A stretch of 64,000 nt of DNA from Microbispora catharanthi (lineage in GTDB: Bacteria > Actinomycetota > Actinomycetes > Streptosporangiales > Streptosporangiaceae): contig NZ_VDMA02000017.1 in assembly GCF_006334915.2 (NCBI RefSeq), positions 1 through 64,000 on the forward strand, read 5' to 3'. A model generated the notes under the pieces. That model did not search any database. It was not told the DNA's origin and saw only the letters and a program-made list of their open reading frames with translations. Of the stretch, positions 1-8,102 are shown one piece after another; position 1 is the first letter of the stretch, and every line of letters starts with the position of its first letter. A program made the position numbers and the translations under genes.

Positions 1-358
1 CGCGCTCGCGTCCGCGTTCCTCGAACCGTCCGCGTTCACGTCCGCGTTCTTCCATGCGCCCGCGTTCCTCGAACCGTCCGCGCTCGCGTCCGCGTTCTTC
101 CATGCGCCCGCGCTCGCGTCCGCGTTCACGGCCACGTTCCTCGAATCGGCCCCGTTCGCGGCCACGTTCGCGACCGTAGTGGCCGTACGTCCGTTGGCGC
201 TCACGGCCACGGCACCTGCCTCCGGGGCAGGGCTGTGTCGGGTTCTGCATGACCTGCGCGGTGCTGCCGGCCGCATTGACCGGTTGCGTCTGCATCGTCA
301 CCGGGACGATGAGGGCCGACGCCATGATCGCGCCAGCAGCCAGTGCTTCCTTGAGCAT
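1..358 (-). CDS. secreted Arg/Glu/Gly repeat protein, truncated at the left edge
   Basis: The frame runs from an ATG at 358-356 (GGAG about 9 nt upstream) off the left end without a stop, giving 119 visible residues. Residues 1-30 look like a signal peptide: a short Lys-bearing start, a hydrophobic stretch, then an Ala-rich end near VNAAG. A short linker with two cysteines (PCPGGRC, 43-49) follows. From about residue 63 the protein is built almost only of Arg, Glu and Gly, in RERGR blocks separated by RFEER or RMEER. The DNA repeats at the left end are therefore coding repeats. No catalytic motif is seen. The highly charged repeat suggests a binding or structural role outside the membrane, which is inference. 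I know no named family for it. Confidence 0.75.
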   Translation of the reverse strand, partial: MLKEALAAGAIMASALIVPVTMQTQPVNAAGSTAQVMQNPTQPCPGGRCRGRERQRTYGHYGRERGRERGRFEERGRERGRERGRMEERGRERGRFEERGRMEERGRERGRFEERGRER

Positions 359-837
359 GAGTATCACTCCGTCGACTCCGTGACCGTCGCCGGGGAACAC
401 CCGGACGCACGAAGCGCGAATCGATCCATCGAACCTTGGATCCAGACCCTGATTCTCACGCTAGAGGTAACAAAAGGCCCCGTCACCCAGCAATGCGCAA
501 ACAACCGCTTTTCGCAACAGAAAACAAATTCAATCGGAGGTGTTGTCGGTCCGTTTCTCCGTGCCGACAATTCCTTTACGTGGGTGCCTGGATTCCTTCC
601 ACATCATTGAGGCACATTGGTTGTGATCGCACATCCTCGGCCGGAGTCCCGTCTCCGGCCCCTTCCGGGTTATTACGGTGAGTCGCTGACCGAAACCGCG
701 CGGGTTCTCGAGGTTGTCGTGACCGCCGTCGAGGAAGCGGGACGCGCGCGCTCCATTCTGACGCCGCTGCTCGCGGTGGCCGAACGGGGTCGTATGGACC
801 GCGGCGCGGCAACCGCGAGATCGCGCGGCATGGCCGC
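359..837. other. intergenic region, no gene supported
   Basis: About 480 nt lie between the start of the repeat protein and the stop of the MFS exporter. The part near 440-560 is clearly lower in GC than its surroundings and probably holds the promoter of the leftward repeat protein. A small hairpin at 639-660 is listed separately. Short open frames here have no recognisable protein character. Confidence 0.6.
639..660. terminator. candidate terminator hairpin
   Basis: GGCCGGAG (639-646) pairs perfectly with CTCCGGCC (653-660) across a 6-nt loop. It lies downstream of the leftward MFS gene. There is no strong T-tract, as is common in actinomycetes, so its role as a terminator is only likely. 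Confidence 0.4.
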
Positions 838-2307
838 TTATTCCGGTTCGGGGACCAAGTCGTGGCTGCCGTGCTCCGCCGGTGTCGCCGTGCTCGTACG
901 CGGCAGGACGGCGAAGGCGATGAGGGCTGCACCGACCAGGAGTACGGCGCCGAGTGTTATGCCGAGCGCGTATCCCTCGGTGAGGCTCTCGATCGTGGTG
1001 CTCTGGCCGGTGCGCGCGTGGGCGGCCGTGCCGAGAGCGGCCAGTCCGAGTGATGCGCCGATCTGGCGTGAGCTGGAGAGCAGGCCGGAGGCGGTGCCCG
1101 TCTCGCTCGGCGCGACACCCACGGTGGCGGCGGAGACGACCGGTCCGAGGCAGAGCCCGAAACCGACGCTGGTGACGAGCGACGGGCCCAGGACGTCGGT
1201 GAGGAAAGAGCCGTCGGCACTGATCAGGCCGAACCAGGCGAACCCGGTCGCGGTCACCAGCCCGCCGATGATCAGCAGGGTGCGGAGCGGGAGACGGTAG
1301 CCGAGTTTGATGGCGGCCGCGGCGCCGGCGACCACACCGATCGCGAAGGGCAGCAGCTGGATCCCGGCCATGGTCGGACTGGCCTTGAGCACTTGCTGGA
1401 GGTAGAGGGACGCGAAGTAGAAGGATGACGCCATGGCGGCGCCGAGGAGGAGGTTGTAGGAGTTGGCGCCGGCGACCGAGCGGTTGGTCAGCAGGCCGAG
1501 CCGGATCAGCGGATCGCGGGTGGTGGTCCGCTCGACGTAGACGAACGCGGCCAGCAGTGCGACGGCGATCACCAGGGTCGTCAGGGTGACCGGCGAGGTC
1601 CACGCGTACTGGTCGGTGCGGACGACGCCGAACACGAGCAGGGACATCCCCGCCGTGGCCAGGATGCCGCCCAGCACGTCCGGGCGGCCGCCGGGAGCCC
1701 TGGGCGGAGCGCCGGTGACGCCCCGCCAGGCCAGGGCCAGCGCGATGGCGGCCATCGGGACGCTGACGAACATCACCCAGCGCCAGCCCGCGTACTGGGT
1801 GAGCACACCGCCGATCAGGACGCCGAGGGCGCCGCCGGCGGCGTTCACCGCGCTCCAGATGCCATAGGCCCGGACACGGGCCCTGCCGGAGGGGAACGTG
1901 ACGGTCAGCAGCGCCAGCGCGGCCGGAGACAGCGCGGCGGCCCCGATGCCCTGCAGGGCGCGGCCGGCCACCAGATGGCCGGGCTCCTGCGCGAAGCCGC
2001 CGGCGAGGGAGGCGAGGCCGAAGACGGCGAGCCCGAGCAGCAGGACCCGCTTGTGGCCGTAGCGGTCGGCGATCTTGCCGCCCAGCAGGAGCAGCCCGCC
2101 GAAGGTGAGGGCGTAGGCATGGATCACCCACGTGAGGCCCACTGCGCTGAAGCCGAGGCCGGCAGCGATCCGCGGGAGTCCGAGGTTCACGACCGACAGG
2201 TCCACCGACACCATGAACTGCACCACGGCCACCGCGGCAAGGGTGAGCCCTGGCCGGGCGGCCGTACGAACGACCGGTTGTCCGCTTGCTGATCTCGTGT
2301 CTGTCAC
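838..2307 (-). CDS. MFS drug exporter, DHA2 (EmrB/QacA-like) family
   Basis: A 489-residue protein with about 14 hydrophobic segments, the size expected for DHA2 proton-drug antiporters. Near residues 28-45 it carries the D-x-S-V-V-N-L-G-L-P motif typical of this subfamily in helix 1. The loop 2-3 motif GGKIADRYGHKR follows at about 76-87. It should export a hydrophobic toxic compound across the cytoplasmic membrane; the substrate cannot be read from sequence. The GTG start at 2307 has a GGAGG ribosome site directly upstream. It is divergent from a TetR gene, and a perfect palindrome lies between them, so repression by that TetR is likely. Confidence 0.92.
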   Translation of the reverse strand: MTDTRSASGQPVVRTAARPGLTLAAVAVVQFMVSVDLSVVNLGLPRIAAGLGFSAVGLTWVIHAYALTFGGLLLLGGKIADRYGHKRVLLLGLAVFGLASLAGGFAQEPGHLVAGRALQGIGAAALSPAALALLTVTFPSGRARVRAYGIWSAVNAAGGALGVLIGGVLTQYAGWRWVMFVSVPMAAIALALAWRGVTGAPPRAPGGRPDVLGGILATAGMSLLVFGVVRTDQYAWTSPVTLTTLVIAVALLAAFVYVERTTTRDPLIRLGLLTNRSVAGANSYNLLLGAAMASSFYFASLYLQQVLKASPTMAGIQLLPFAIGVVAGAAAAIKLGYRLPLRTLLIIGGLVTATGFAWFGLISADGSFLTDVLGPSLVTSVGFGLCLGPVVSAATVGVAPSETGTASGLLSSSRQIGASLGLAALGTAAHARTGQSTTIESLTEGYALGITLGAVLLVGAALIAFAVLPRTSTATPAEHGSHDLVPEPE

Positions 2308-2349
2308 CGTTCCTCCGCCCTCTGGCCGGTTCTCGTGCGCTTTTCGTAC

Positions 2350-2366
2350 ATGTACTGAAAGTACAT
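2350..2366. promoter_or_regulatory. palindromic operator between MFS exporter and TetR
   Basis: ATGTACTGAAAGTACAT is a perfect inverted repeat with 7-bp arms and a 3-bp centre. It sits 43 bp upstream of the exporter start and 73 bp upstream of the regulator start, as expected for a TetR-type operator controlling both genes. Confidence 0.65.
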
Positions 2367-2438
2367 CGGAACCGGTCCGGTGTCGACGGCCGAAGCCCCG
2401 GTTGGCGGAAGGGAGTGGCCGGACGGAATGATGGGACG

Positions 2439-3155
2439 GTGTCCCGACGCAATGCCCCGCACGGCCGCACCGGCCGTCCCCCGGTGACCTCCCGGGCGCA
2501 GATCCTGGACGCGGCTCGTCGGCTCATCGGCCGGGACGGCTGGGAGAAGCTGAGCATCCGTCGGCTGGCCGCGGAGCTCGGCATCGGGACGATGACCCTG
2601 TATCACCATGTGCGGGACAAAGAGGACCTGCTGCTTCTGCTGATCACCGAATACGCGGACCAGGTCCCGCAACCCGACCTGCCCGGCGAACCGCGGGACC
2701 GCATCATCGCGACCGCCACTCTGATCCACGACGCCCTCGCGGCCTGGCCGTGGGCCGCGGAGGTCCTCACGGCCGACGGGTTCATCGGCCGGCTCGGCGA
2801 ATCAGTGTGGATGGTCGAAACCATCGTGGCCGGAGCCATCGACCACGGGTGCACACCCGACCAGGCCGTGCACGTCTTCCGCCACATCTGGTACTACACG
2901 GTCGGCGAGATCCTCGTTCGCGCCCACTCCGCTCACCAACCGGCGGACGCGGGGGGACCCACCGACCGCGACCCTCTCTTCAGCGGCCTCGACAAGTCGC
3001 GGATGCCACGCCTGGTCGCCCTCGGCGATCGATGGCGAACGCTGTCGGCGCAGGACACCTACCCCCAGGGACTACGGGCCCTCGTCGACGGGCTGCTCGC
3101 ACAGGCCTCATCGGGAAGGCCGCGCCAGGTGGCCTCCGCGGAGCGGGGTGAATAG
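2439..3155 (+). CDS. TetR family transcriptional regulator
   Basis: The N-terminal helix-turn-helix is clear: about 18 residues in, SRAQILDAARRLIGRDGWEK leads into SIRRLAAELGIGTMTLYHHV, the TetR DNA-binding signature. The C-terminal part resembles the tetracycline-repressor-type ligand domain (TetR_C_1), with LLLLITEYADQV after the HTH. I chose the GTG at 2439 because it lies just before the conserved domain and leaves the palindrome at 2350-2366 upstream. The ribosome site is weak, so the start is less certain. It is divergent from the MFS exporter and probably represses it until an exported drug binds. About 238 residues. Confidence 0.88.
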   Translation: MSRRNAPHGRTGRPPVTSRAQILDAARRLIGRDGWEKLSIRRLAAELGIGTMTLYHHVRDKEDLLLLLITEYADQVPQPDLPGEPRDRIIATATLIHDALAAWPWAAEVLTADGFIGRLGESVWMVETIVAGAIDHGCTPDQAVHVFRHIWYYTVGEILVRAHSAHQPADAGGPTDRDPLFSGLDKSRMPRLVALGDRWRTLSAQDTYPQGLRALVDGLLAQASSGRPRQVASAERGE

Positions 3156-3317
3156 CTCGGCGATTTCGGCGCCGTGCGCTGGTCTCAGGCAGTCCCAAGG
3201 CGCCTTGGCCGGTCTGGCCGCCGGCCACCCTCGTACGCCGACGCCCGCAGCCCCGGGGCCGGCGCCTGCGAGAAGACTTCCCAGGTCGGCGGAGCCCGGC
3301 TCGATAACATCGGGATC

Positions 3318-3776
3318 ATGCTGGACTGGAGTCTTCGGCCGGCCTCGATGGCGGACGTCGAGGCGGTGGCCGAGTTGCGGGCCGTGGTGCTCAAAGCGGA
3401 TCTCGAGCGGCTCGGCCGGTACGACGAGCAGCGCGTACGGCAGCGGCTCCGGGCCGGCTTCACACCGGCGCACACCTGGACGATCGAGGTGAGCGGTGTC
3501 CTGGCCGGCTGCGTGGCGCTGCGGCCGGCCGACGGCGCCTATTGGTTGGAGCACTTCTACCTGGCCCCGGACCTGCAGGGTGGCGGCATCGGCTCCGCCG
3601 TGCTGGGCAGGCTGCTGGAACGGTGTGACCGAGAAGGCGCCCTGATCCGGCTGAACGTACTGCAGGGCAGTCCCGCCCGGCGGCTGTACGAGCGGCACGG
3701 GTTCACGGTCGAGACCGAGGACGAGGTGGACGTGTTCATGGTGCGTGATCCGGCCCCGACTGCGCCTGGTAGTTGA
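3318..3776 (+). CDS. GNAT family N-acetyltransferase
   Basis: A 152-residue single-domain acetyltransferase. The acetyl-CoA-binding motif A is visible as HFYLAPDLQGGGIGSAVLGR (about residues 77-96), including the Q-x-x-G-I-G-S loop. Motif B follows as LNVLQGSPARRLYERHGF. It should transfer an acetyl group from acetyl-CoA to an amine; the substrate is unknown. The ATG at 3318 precedes the conserved first strand (WSLRPASMADVEAV). It stands alone between the TetR and a lipoprotein gene. Confidence 0.88.
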   Translation: MLDWSLRPASMADVEAVAELRAVVLKADLERLGRYDEQRVRQRLRAGFTPAHTWTIEVSGVLAGCVALRPADGAYWLEHFYLAPDLQGGGIGSAVLGRLLERCDREGALIRLNVLQGSPARRLYERHGFTVETEDEVDVFMVRDPAPTAPGS

Positions 3777-3871
3777 TCACGCGGGTACCCGAAGCCACGC
3801 CATCACCACCGTGGGCGTCCGGTCGCCGCCCGGGCAACGCGAGACGGCCAATCGGCGGATTAAGGTTTGCT

Positions 3872-4852
3872 ATGCGTCACGGTCGGATGCGTACCACTCC
3901 CCTCAGCCTTCCCGCCGTTCTCGCCGGCGTCCTGCTCCTCTCGGCCTGCGGATCGGAGAGGGTCGCCGCAGGGAGCGACGGCTGGCAGCAGACCCAGGGA
4001 CCCGACTCGGCATACCGGCGCGGTGACCCCTCATGCGGTGCCCCGTCCACCGGTACGCCACCCACGTCCGGCACTTCGATATTTCCTGGCGGCTCCGAGG
4101 ATCTGGAGAAGGACGGCGTCAAGATAACCGGCCTGGGCGGACGGTCCCGCAACTGCGACCTCTCCCCGTTCTCCGCCGAGTTTCGGGTCACCAACCACGA
4201 AACCGAACCCTTCACGTACACCGTCACCTTCGCGTTCGTGTCCCACTCCGGAGAGGTGCTGGCAGGTACGGAACAGACGGTTCCAGGGGTCAAGCCCGGT
4301 CAGACGGTGAAGCGCACGGTCGCCTTGGGCGAGCTTCCTCCGCAGACGTCCCCCACGGTGGGTGTGCGAATCGCCAAGGTCAGAAGAGTCCCGGCGGACG
4401 AGGCGCCCGCCCCGGCAGGTCCCTGCCCGCCTTCCGGTATCCGCGTCACATTGGGCAACGGTGACGCCGCCATGGGGCTCCGCGTCGTGGGACTCCATCT
4501 GGAGAACTGCTCAAGCCGCGTCTACCACATCAACGGCTACCCGCAGCTCCAGCTCCTCGACGAGGACAGAAAGCCCGTCACCAGTGTCGAGGTCATGCAG
4601 GGCGGTGGCGGCATATCCACCGTGACCGGCTTCGACGACCCGCCCCAGCCGGTGACCCTGAAGCCGGGCCAGAGCGCGTCCGCCGGCCTGATGTGGCGCA
4701 ACACCGTCACTGTCGGCACTCCCGTGAACCTGCCGTACGTCAGGGTGAACGCCGAGGCCGGTGCTCGACCTGTGATGGTGACGCCGGAGCTCGATCTCGG
4801 CACCACCGGGAAACTCGGCGTCAGCCCGTGGAAAAAGGACGAGGGTCCATAG
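3872..4852 (+). CDS. DUF4232 domain lipoprotein
   Basis: A 326-residue exported protein. Its signal peptide ends in a lipobox, LLSAC, with Cys26 as the lipidated residue. The mature N-terminal half is an immunoglobulin-like module with a run of Thr/Val-rich strands. The C-terminal half (about 215-325) fits DUF4232: it opens with PCPPSGIRVTLGNGDAAMG, has a second cysteine in LENCSSRVYHINGYPQ, and ends in the Pro/Leu-rich strand region. Such lipoproteins sit on the outer face of the actinobacterial membrane; their role is unknown. AAGG lies upstream of the ATG at 3872. An in-frame ATG five codons later could also be used. Confidence 0.82.
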   Translation: MRHGRMRTTPLSLPAVLAGVLLLSACGSERVAAGSDGWQQTQGPDSAYRRGDPSCGAPSTGTPPTSGTSIFPGGSEDLEKDGVKITGLGGRSRNCDLSPFSAEFRVTNHETEPFTYTVTFAFVSHSGEVLAGTEQTVPGVKPGQTVKRTVALGELPPQTSPTVGVRIAKVRRVPADEAPAPAGPCPPSGIRVTLGNGDAAMGLRVVGLHLENCSSRVYHINGYPQLQLLDEDRKPVTSVEVMQGGGGISTVTGFDDPPQPVTLKPGQSASAGLMWRNTVTVGTPVNLPYVRVNAEAGARPVMVTPELDLGTTGKLGVSPWKKDEGP

Positions 4853-4918
4853 ACCCCGTCGAAGTTCGCCGGTCTGATCATCCCGGAGTCGGAGTGCCCC
4901 CGCCGAAGGCGTTGGGCG

Positions 4919-5454
4919 TCAGTTGCTTGTGTCGGTCCTCCATTCGGTGGCAAGGATGCTGAATATGGCGGAGTCTCGCCAGCCGTCGCGCAGCTTCATG
5001 GTGTGGCGGAGGCGGCCTTCATACGTCATCCCGAGTTTGTTCAGGACGGCCGCGGAGGCGGTGTTTCGGGGGTCGCAGGTGGCGTAGACGCGGTGCATGC
5101 CGAGTTGGTGGAAACCGATGTGCAGTAGTTGCCGGCCGATGGCGTGCCCAGGCCATTGCCCCACAGGCGGGGATGGGTGACGTACTGAATCTCTCCCTGG
5201 GCGTGCGTGACGTTGCGGATGTGGAACTCGCCCATTCCTATGACCTCGTCGTGCAGGAGAGCTGCGTAGGTGAAACGTGTCTGTGGTTCTCCATGCCATG
5301 CGGCTGTGGCTTCTTCCACGAAGGCGCGCGTTTGCGGAAGGGAGTTAGGTCCCCATGCCTGGTACCGGCAGACCTCGGGGAGGCCGGCCCAGGAGTGAAC
5401 GGCCTCGATGTCGGCGGGTTGAAGCTGTCGGAGTCGGATTTCCGGACGGGTCAT
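4919..5454 (-). pseudogene. GNAT acetyltransferase (RimJ/RimL-like), single frameshift
   Basis: Reading leftward from the ATG at 5454, the first frame gives a typical GNAT start (MTRPEIRLRQLQPADIEAV) and continues to LWGNGLGT. At about 5143 the frame is lost. The neighbouring frame then supplies the rest: AIGRQLLHIGFHQLGMHRV, then ATCDPRNTASAAVLNKLGM, and a normal C-terminus ending at 4919. Adding one G at 5143 would restore the acetyl-CoA-binding motif GNGLGTAIGRQLL. This is either a one-base deletion or a sequencing error. Without correction the acetyl-CoA site is broken, so the product should be inactive. An upstream ATG at 5502 is a possible alternative start. Confidence 0.75.
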
Positions 5455-5678
5455 GATCTGAATAATGAATGCCACCCTGTGTCTCGTCATACCAGTTTCC
5501 ATGATTCCGTCTGTCCTTGTCCCTGCTGACGTGCCAAACTGTGGCGGTTTATTTCACGCGTGTCACGTACATCCGAGCCATCAGAAGGCGGCGCGCCGGT
5601 GGGGTCGGCTGTTTCCTCACAGGTTGCGTGTCCAGAACGTACGCTTTTGATCAGCTGACCAGACGGGGAGAGGCGTAG

Positions 5679-6890
5679 ATGTCGTTAATCACGCGGATGG
5701 CCGCGGCCTTCAAGGGGGAGGTCTCGGCCGAGGAACTCGAGGCCTACCGGCGCGCGGGCGGGTTCGTCTACACCGAGTTGCAGCAGACGGAGGCCCTGCG
5801 TAGCAAGTTGGCCGCCGAGGGAGTCAACCTGTGGCACGGCCCGCAGGCGGCGGCCGGCCAGCTGCTGTGCACGTGGAACGCGTTCGTCCTGCAGGCGATC
5901 GGGGAGCACCTGCTGGACGCCGACTACGCGGCGGATCCGCGCACCGTCGGATACGTTCCGCAGGTCACGAGCCTTCAGGTCGGCGCCTGCTTCGCACAGG
6001 TCGAGGGTTGGGTGTCGCGGGCACGCCAGGCCGCAGGCAACTCCCGCTACCTGGTGGAGAAGGAGATACTGCTCCCGGCCGACCTGCCCGAGTGGGCCGA
6101 GGCGAGCCCCTGCCCGCTGCCGCACCTGCACGGCATGCTCGCCGCCTCGCGCGCGATCCGCCAGCACGCCGAAGTCGCTCTGGGGGCGTTCGAGCAGACT
6201 GTGGCCGACGCCGACCAGCACAGAGCCGATCTGGAGCGGCTGCGCCAGCTCGCCGCGGAAGCGGCCACGGCCGCTGACTACGCGGAGGGCCTGCTGGACA
6301 CCGACCCGGCCCCGCGCATGCACGAGGCGATCGAGCAGCGTCTGCAGCGCGCGCTGGACATCTACTACCACCTGGGCCAGCTGATCGCGATGCCTCAGCT
6401 GATCGCCGGCTACCGGGGCCCGGACGCACGGCAGGCCGTGCCGCCCGCCAACCTGGCCGTGGTCGACGCGCGCAACTTCGACCCGTGGTGCTTGACCGAC
6501 CCGCAGAGGCGCAGCAACTGGCAGGCCGACCCGCGAGCGCGCCAGGCCATCAAGGAGATGTGGGACTACGACCCGGACCCCGCCGAGACCTTGCGGATCC
6601 AGGCCGAGATCGACGCCGCCCTCCAGCAGGGCGCGGTCACCTTCGCGACCGATTCGAGCGGTGAGCCGTACGGAAGTTTCTACTGCTGCCCGTTCGCCGC
6701 GATCTACCTTGTCCGGCGGCCGGTGGTCATCGCGGGCCGGAGGCTGCGCGCGATGCAGCAGTTCACGTTCGAGGTGTCGGCCGAGGACGTGCCGAAGGGC
6801 GGGCCGTTCAAGCGCGAGATCATCGTCTCCACCTTCACTCCGACGGACAAGATCGACTATTGCGATCCGGACGGTCTACACGGCGACTGA
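5679..6890 (+). CDS. hypothetical protein, 403 aa
   Basis: I do not recognise this protein. It has a good ribosome site (GGGGAGAGG before the ATG at 5679), no signal peptide and no clear membrane segment. Residues 20-240 are rich in Ala, Leu, Glu and Gln and look mostly helical, possibly coiled coil around 155-235. The C-terminal 130 residues are more mixed: an Asn/Asp/Trp-rich stretch (DARNFDPWCLTDPQRRSNW), then a Tyr/Cys/Phe-rich part (SFYCCPFAAIYLV). It lies alone beside a region of broken genes and the integrase remnant, so it may be accessory cargo, but that is inferred from position only. Confidence 0.75.
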   Translation: MSLITRMAAAFKGEVSAEELEAYRRAGGFVYTELQQTEALRSKLAAEGVNLWHGPQAAAGQLLCTWNAFVLQAIGEHLLDADYAADPRTVGYVPQVTSLQVGACFAQVEGWVSRARQAAGNSRYLVEKEILLPADLPEWAEASPCPLPHLHGMLAASRAIRQHAEVALGAFEQTVADADQHRADLERLRQLAAEAATAADYAEGLLDTDPAPRMHEAIEQRLQRALDIYYHLGQLIAMPQLIAGYRGPDARQAVPPANLAVVDARNFDPWCLTDPQRRSNWQADPRARQAIKEMWDYDPDPAETLRIQAEIDAALQQGAVTFATDSSGEPYGSFYCCPFAAIYLVRRPVVIAGRRLRAMQQFTFEVSAEDVPKGGPFKREIIVSTFTPTDKIDYCDPDGLHGD

Positions 6891-7232
6891 CCCGCTGGAA
6901 CAGATCCCTGAGCGCGGCCGGCGCGTCCGCGTCCGCGCCTGCCGCGTTCCTCACGGGTGACTCGCCGGCGCACCGAGGTTGGCGCCTGGTCGGTCAGGTG
7001 GACCCCGGACCATGTCGTCCACATAGGAGGTCGGCATGGCGCCCGGGCCCGGCTGGCAAGGCCATCTCGGCGATCGTCGCAAAACTCTCCCAGAAACTGT
7101 TGGCGAAGGCGAGCTGCGGCATGCGGAACCTCCTGCATCAGTGGAGGCGCCAGGGTATGGCCGAGCCGTTCGGGCGAAGCCAGCGATCCCGGTCGATTGC
7201 GACCAGGGAAGATCCCATGCTAGGAGGGCATC
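6891..7232. other. gap with no supported gene
   Basis: About 340 nt follow the 403-aa gene. All frames contain short open stretches, but none shows a ribosome site with a plausible domain or a recognisable fragment of a known family. It may be eroded sequence of the accessory region. Confidence 0.5.
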
Positions 7233-7271
7233 TCCTACTACGCTAGGAAGAAGCTTCCTAGCATAGTAGGA
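7233..7271. promoter_or_regulatory. long inverted repeat over the ribosome site of the HicB-like locus
   Basis: Two 18-nt arms (7233-7250 and 7254-7271) pair with one mismatch around a 3-nt loop (AAG). A further half-site, TAGGAG, lies just upstream. The right arm contains the AGGA that would serve as ribosome site for the GTG at 7280. This layout fits an autoregulatory operator of a toxin-antitoxin-like locus, or an RNA hairpin that hides the ribosome site. Confidence 0.6.
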
Positions 7272-7321
7272 TCCTCGTTGTGACCGAGATCCTTCCCCCG
7301 CACGTGCGGTAGCTCGCCGAG

Positions 7322-7522
7322 GTGGCAACGATCGTGGCGGCCGCAGGTGCCACAGCTGATTGGCTGTACCACCTCAAGGGCGACATGTGTGCGCTGCGTG
7401 TGATCAGGGATGGCGTCATCTCGGTTCCCGTCATGATTCCTGCCGACCCGGATCGCGATCCTGAGCTCTTTCGTGAAGCCGTGAAGCGACTGGAGGCGGT
7501 CGTAGAAAGGATGAGCCGATGA
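7322..7522 (+). CDS. small hypothetical protein upstream of HicB-like gene (possibly amber-truncated)
   Basis: A 66-residue protein from a GTG at 7322, overlapping the next start by 4 nt (ATGA), so translation is coupled. It has a hydrophobic N-terminus (ATIVAAAGATADWLYHL), a beta-like middle with ISVPVMIPADPD, and a helical end (FREAVKRLEAVVERMSR). It does not show the HicA toxin signature. The GTG has almost no ribosome site. An upstream in-frame GTG at 7280 has AGGA at a good distance, but is separated by one TAG at 7310. If that TAG were CAG, the frame would join smoothly (HVRQLAEVATIV). The gene may therefore be a nonsense mutant of an 80-residue protein. Confidence 0.5.
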   Translation: MATIVAAAGATADWLYHLKGDMCALRVIRDGVISVPVMIPADPDRDPELFREAVKRLEAVVERMSR

Positions 7523-7896
7523 GCAAGACGATTACGTATGTCGTCACCTACGAGAACCGACGGTGGGTGTCGCGCTGCCCTACCGGTGAGGTTGACGGAG
7601 TCGGTGTGGCAAGCTCCTTGTCCCAACTAGAGCGCGACTTGGCGGAGATTCACGCCTGGGCATGGCCCGAGGAGACTCCCGCGGTGGAGTTCGTCTTCGA
7701 TCTTCCCGAGGAGGTGGCGGGGGTGGTGGCGGAATACAGCCGCGAGAAGGAACTAGCCGAAACGCATGCCAAGCGCGCCGCGGAACTCGCGGTCAAGGCC
7801 GCGAGAGTACTGACGAGCCACTGGTCGGAGCCGGACACGGCTCGTGTCATGGGTTTGTCCAAGCAGCGTGTCCACCAATTGAAGGTGAGCGCCTGA
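7519..7896 (+). CDS. HicB-like antitoxin-type protein with C-terminal HTH
   Basis: A 125-residue protein. Residues 1-50 match the HicB-type fold: a strand (ITYVVTYENRRWVSRCP), a turn, GVGVASSLSQLERDLAEIHA and an acidic region. The C-terminal 25 residues, EPDTARVMGLSKQRVHQLKV, look like a short helix-turn-helix that would bind DNA. HicB proteins are antitoxins that repress their own operon. No HicA toxin is visible here, and the small protein upstream takes its place. Base composition is lower in GC than neighbouring genes, which suggests transfer. Family assignment is moderate. Confidence 0.65.
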   Translation: MSKTITYVVTYENRRWVSRCPTGEVDGVGVASSLSQLERDLAEIHAWAWPEETPAVEFVFDLPEEVAGVVAEYSREKELAETHAKRAAELAVKAARVLTSHWSEPDTARVMGLSKQRVHQLKVSA

Positions 7897-8102
7897 CGGT
7901 TGTCGGGGGCGTGTGTATCACCATGGGTGGGCTATTTGCTGAGCCGGACATCGCATTAGTCGCGCTGATCGAGGGTAGCGTGTGCATTGGCGTCGACTGA
8001 AGAGTTCAAGTGAATCTCACCCAGCACCCCCTGACGGATTTCGAGCAGCGCCTCGTCAACGTCGCGGCCGACCCGGAATATGAACTGACCCACCTACTGG
8101 TA
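7897..8102. other. remnant region with a possible 34-codon fragment
   Basis: No complete gene. A 34-codon frame from the GTG at 8010 to the TAG at 8112-8114 has GAAGAG upstream and reads like the start of a soluble protein (LTDFEQRLVNVAADPEYELT). It ends where the transposase fragment begins, so it may be a gene cut by that insertion. This is weakly supported. Confidence 0.3.

Noticed and set aside
1-180. CRISPR-like regular repeats
   Set aside because: The repeats are continuous with no unique spacers and read as one open frame of RERGR-type codons after a signal peptide.
7322-7522. HicA toxin
   Set aside because: The small protein lacks the Gly-x-His and double-stranded-RNA-binding-fold pattern of HicA.
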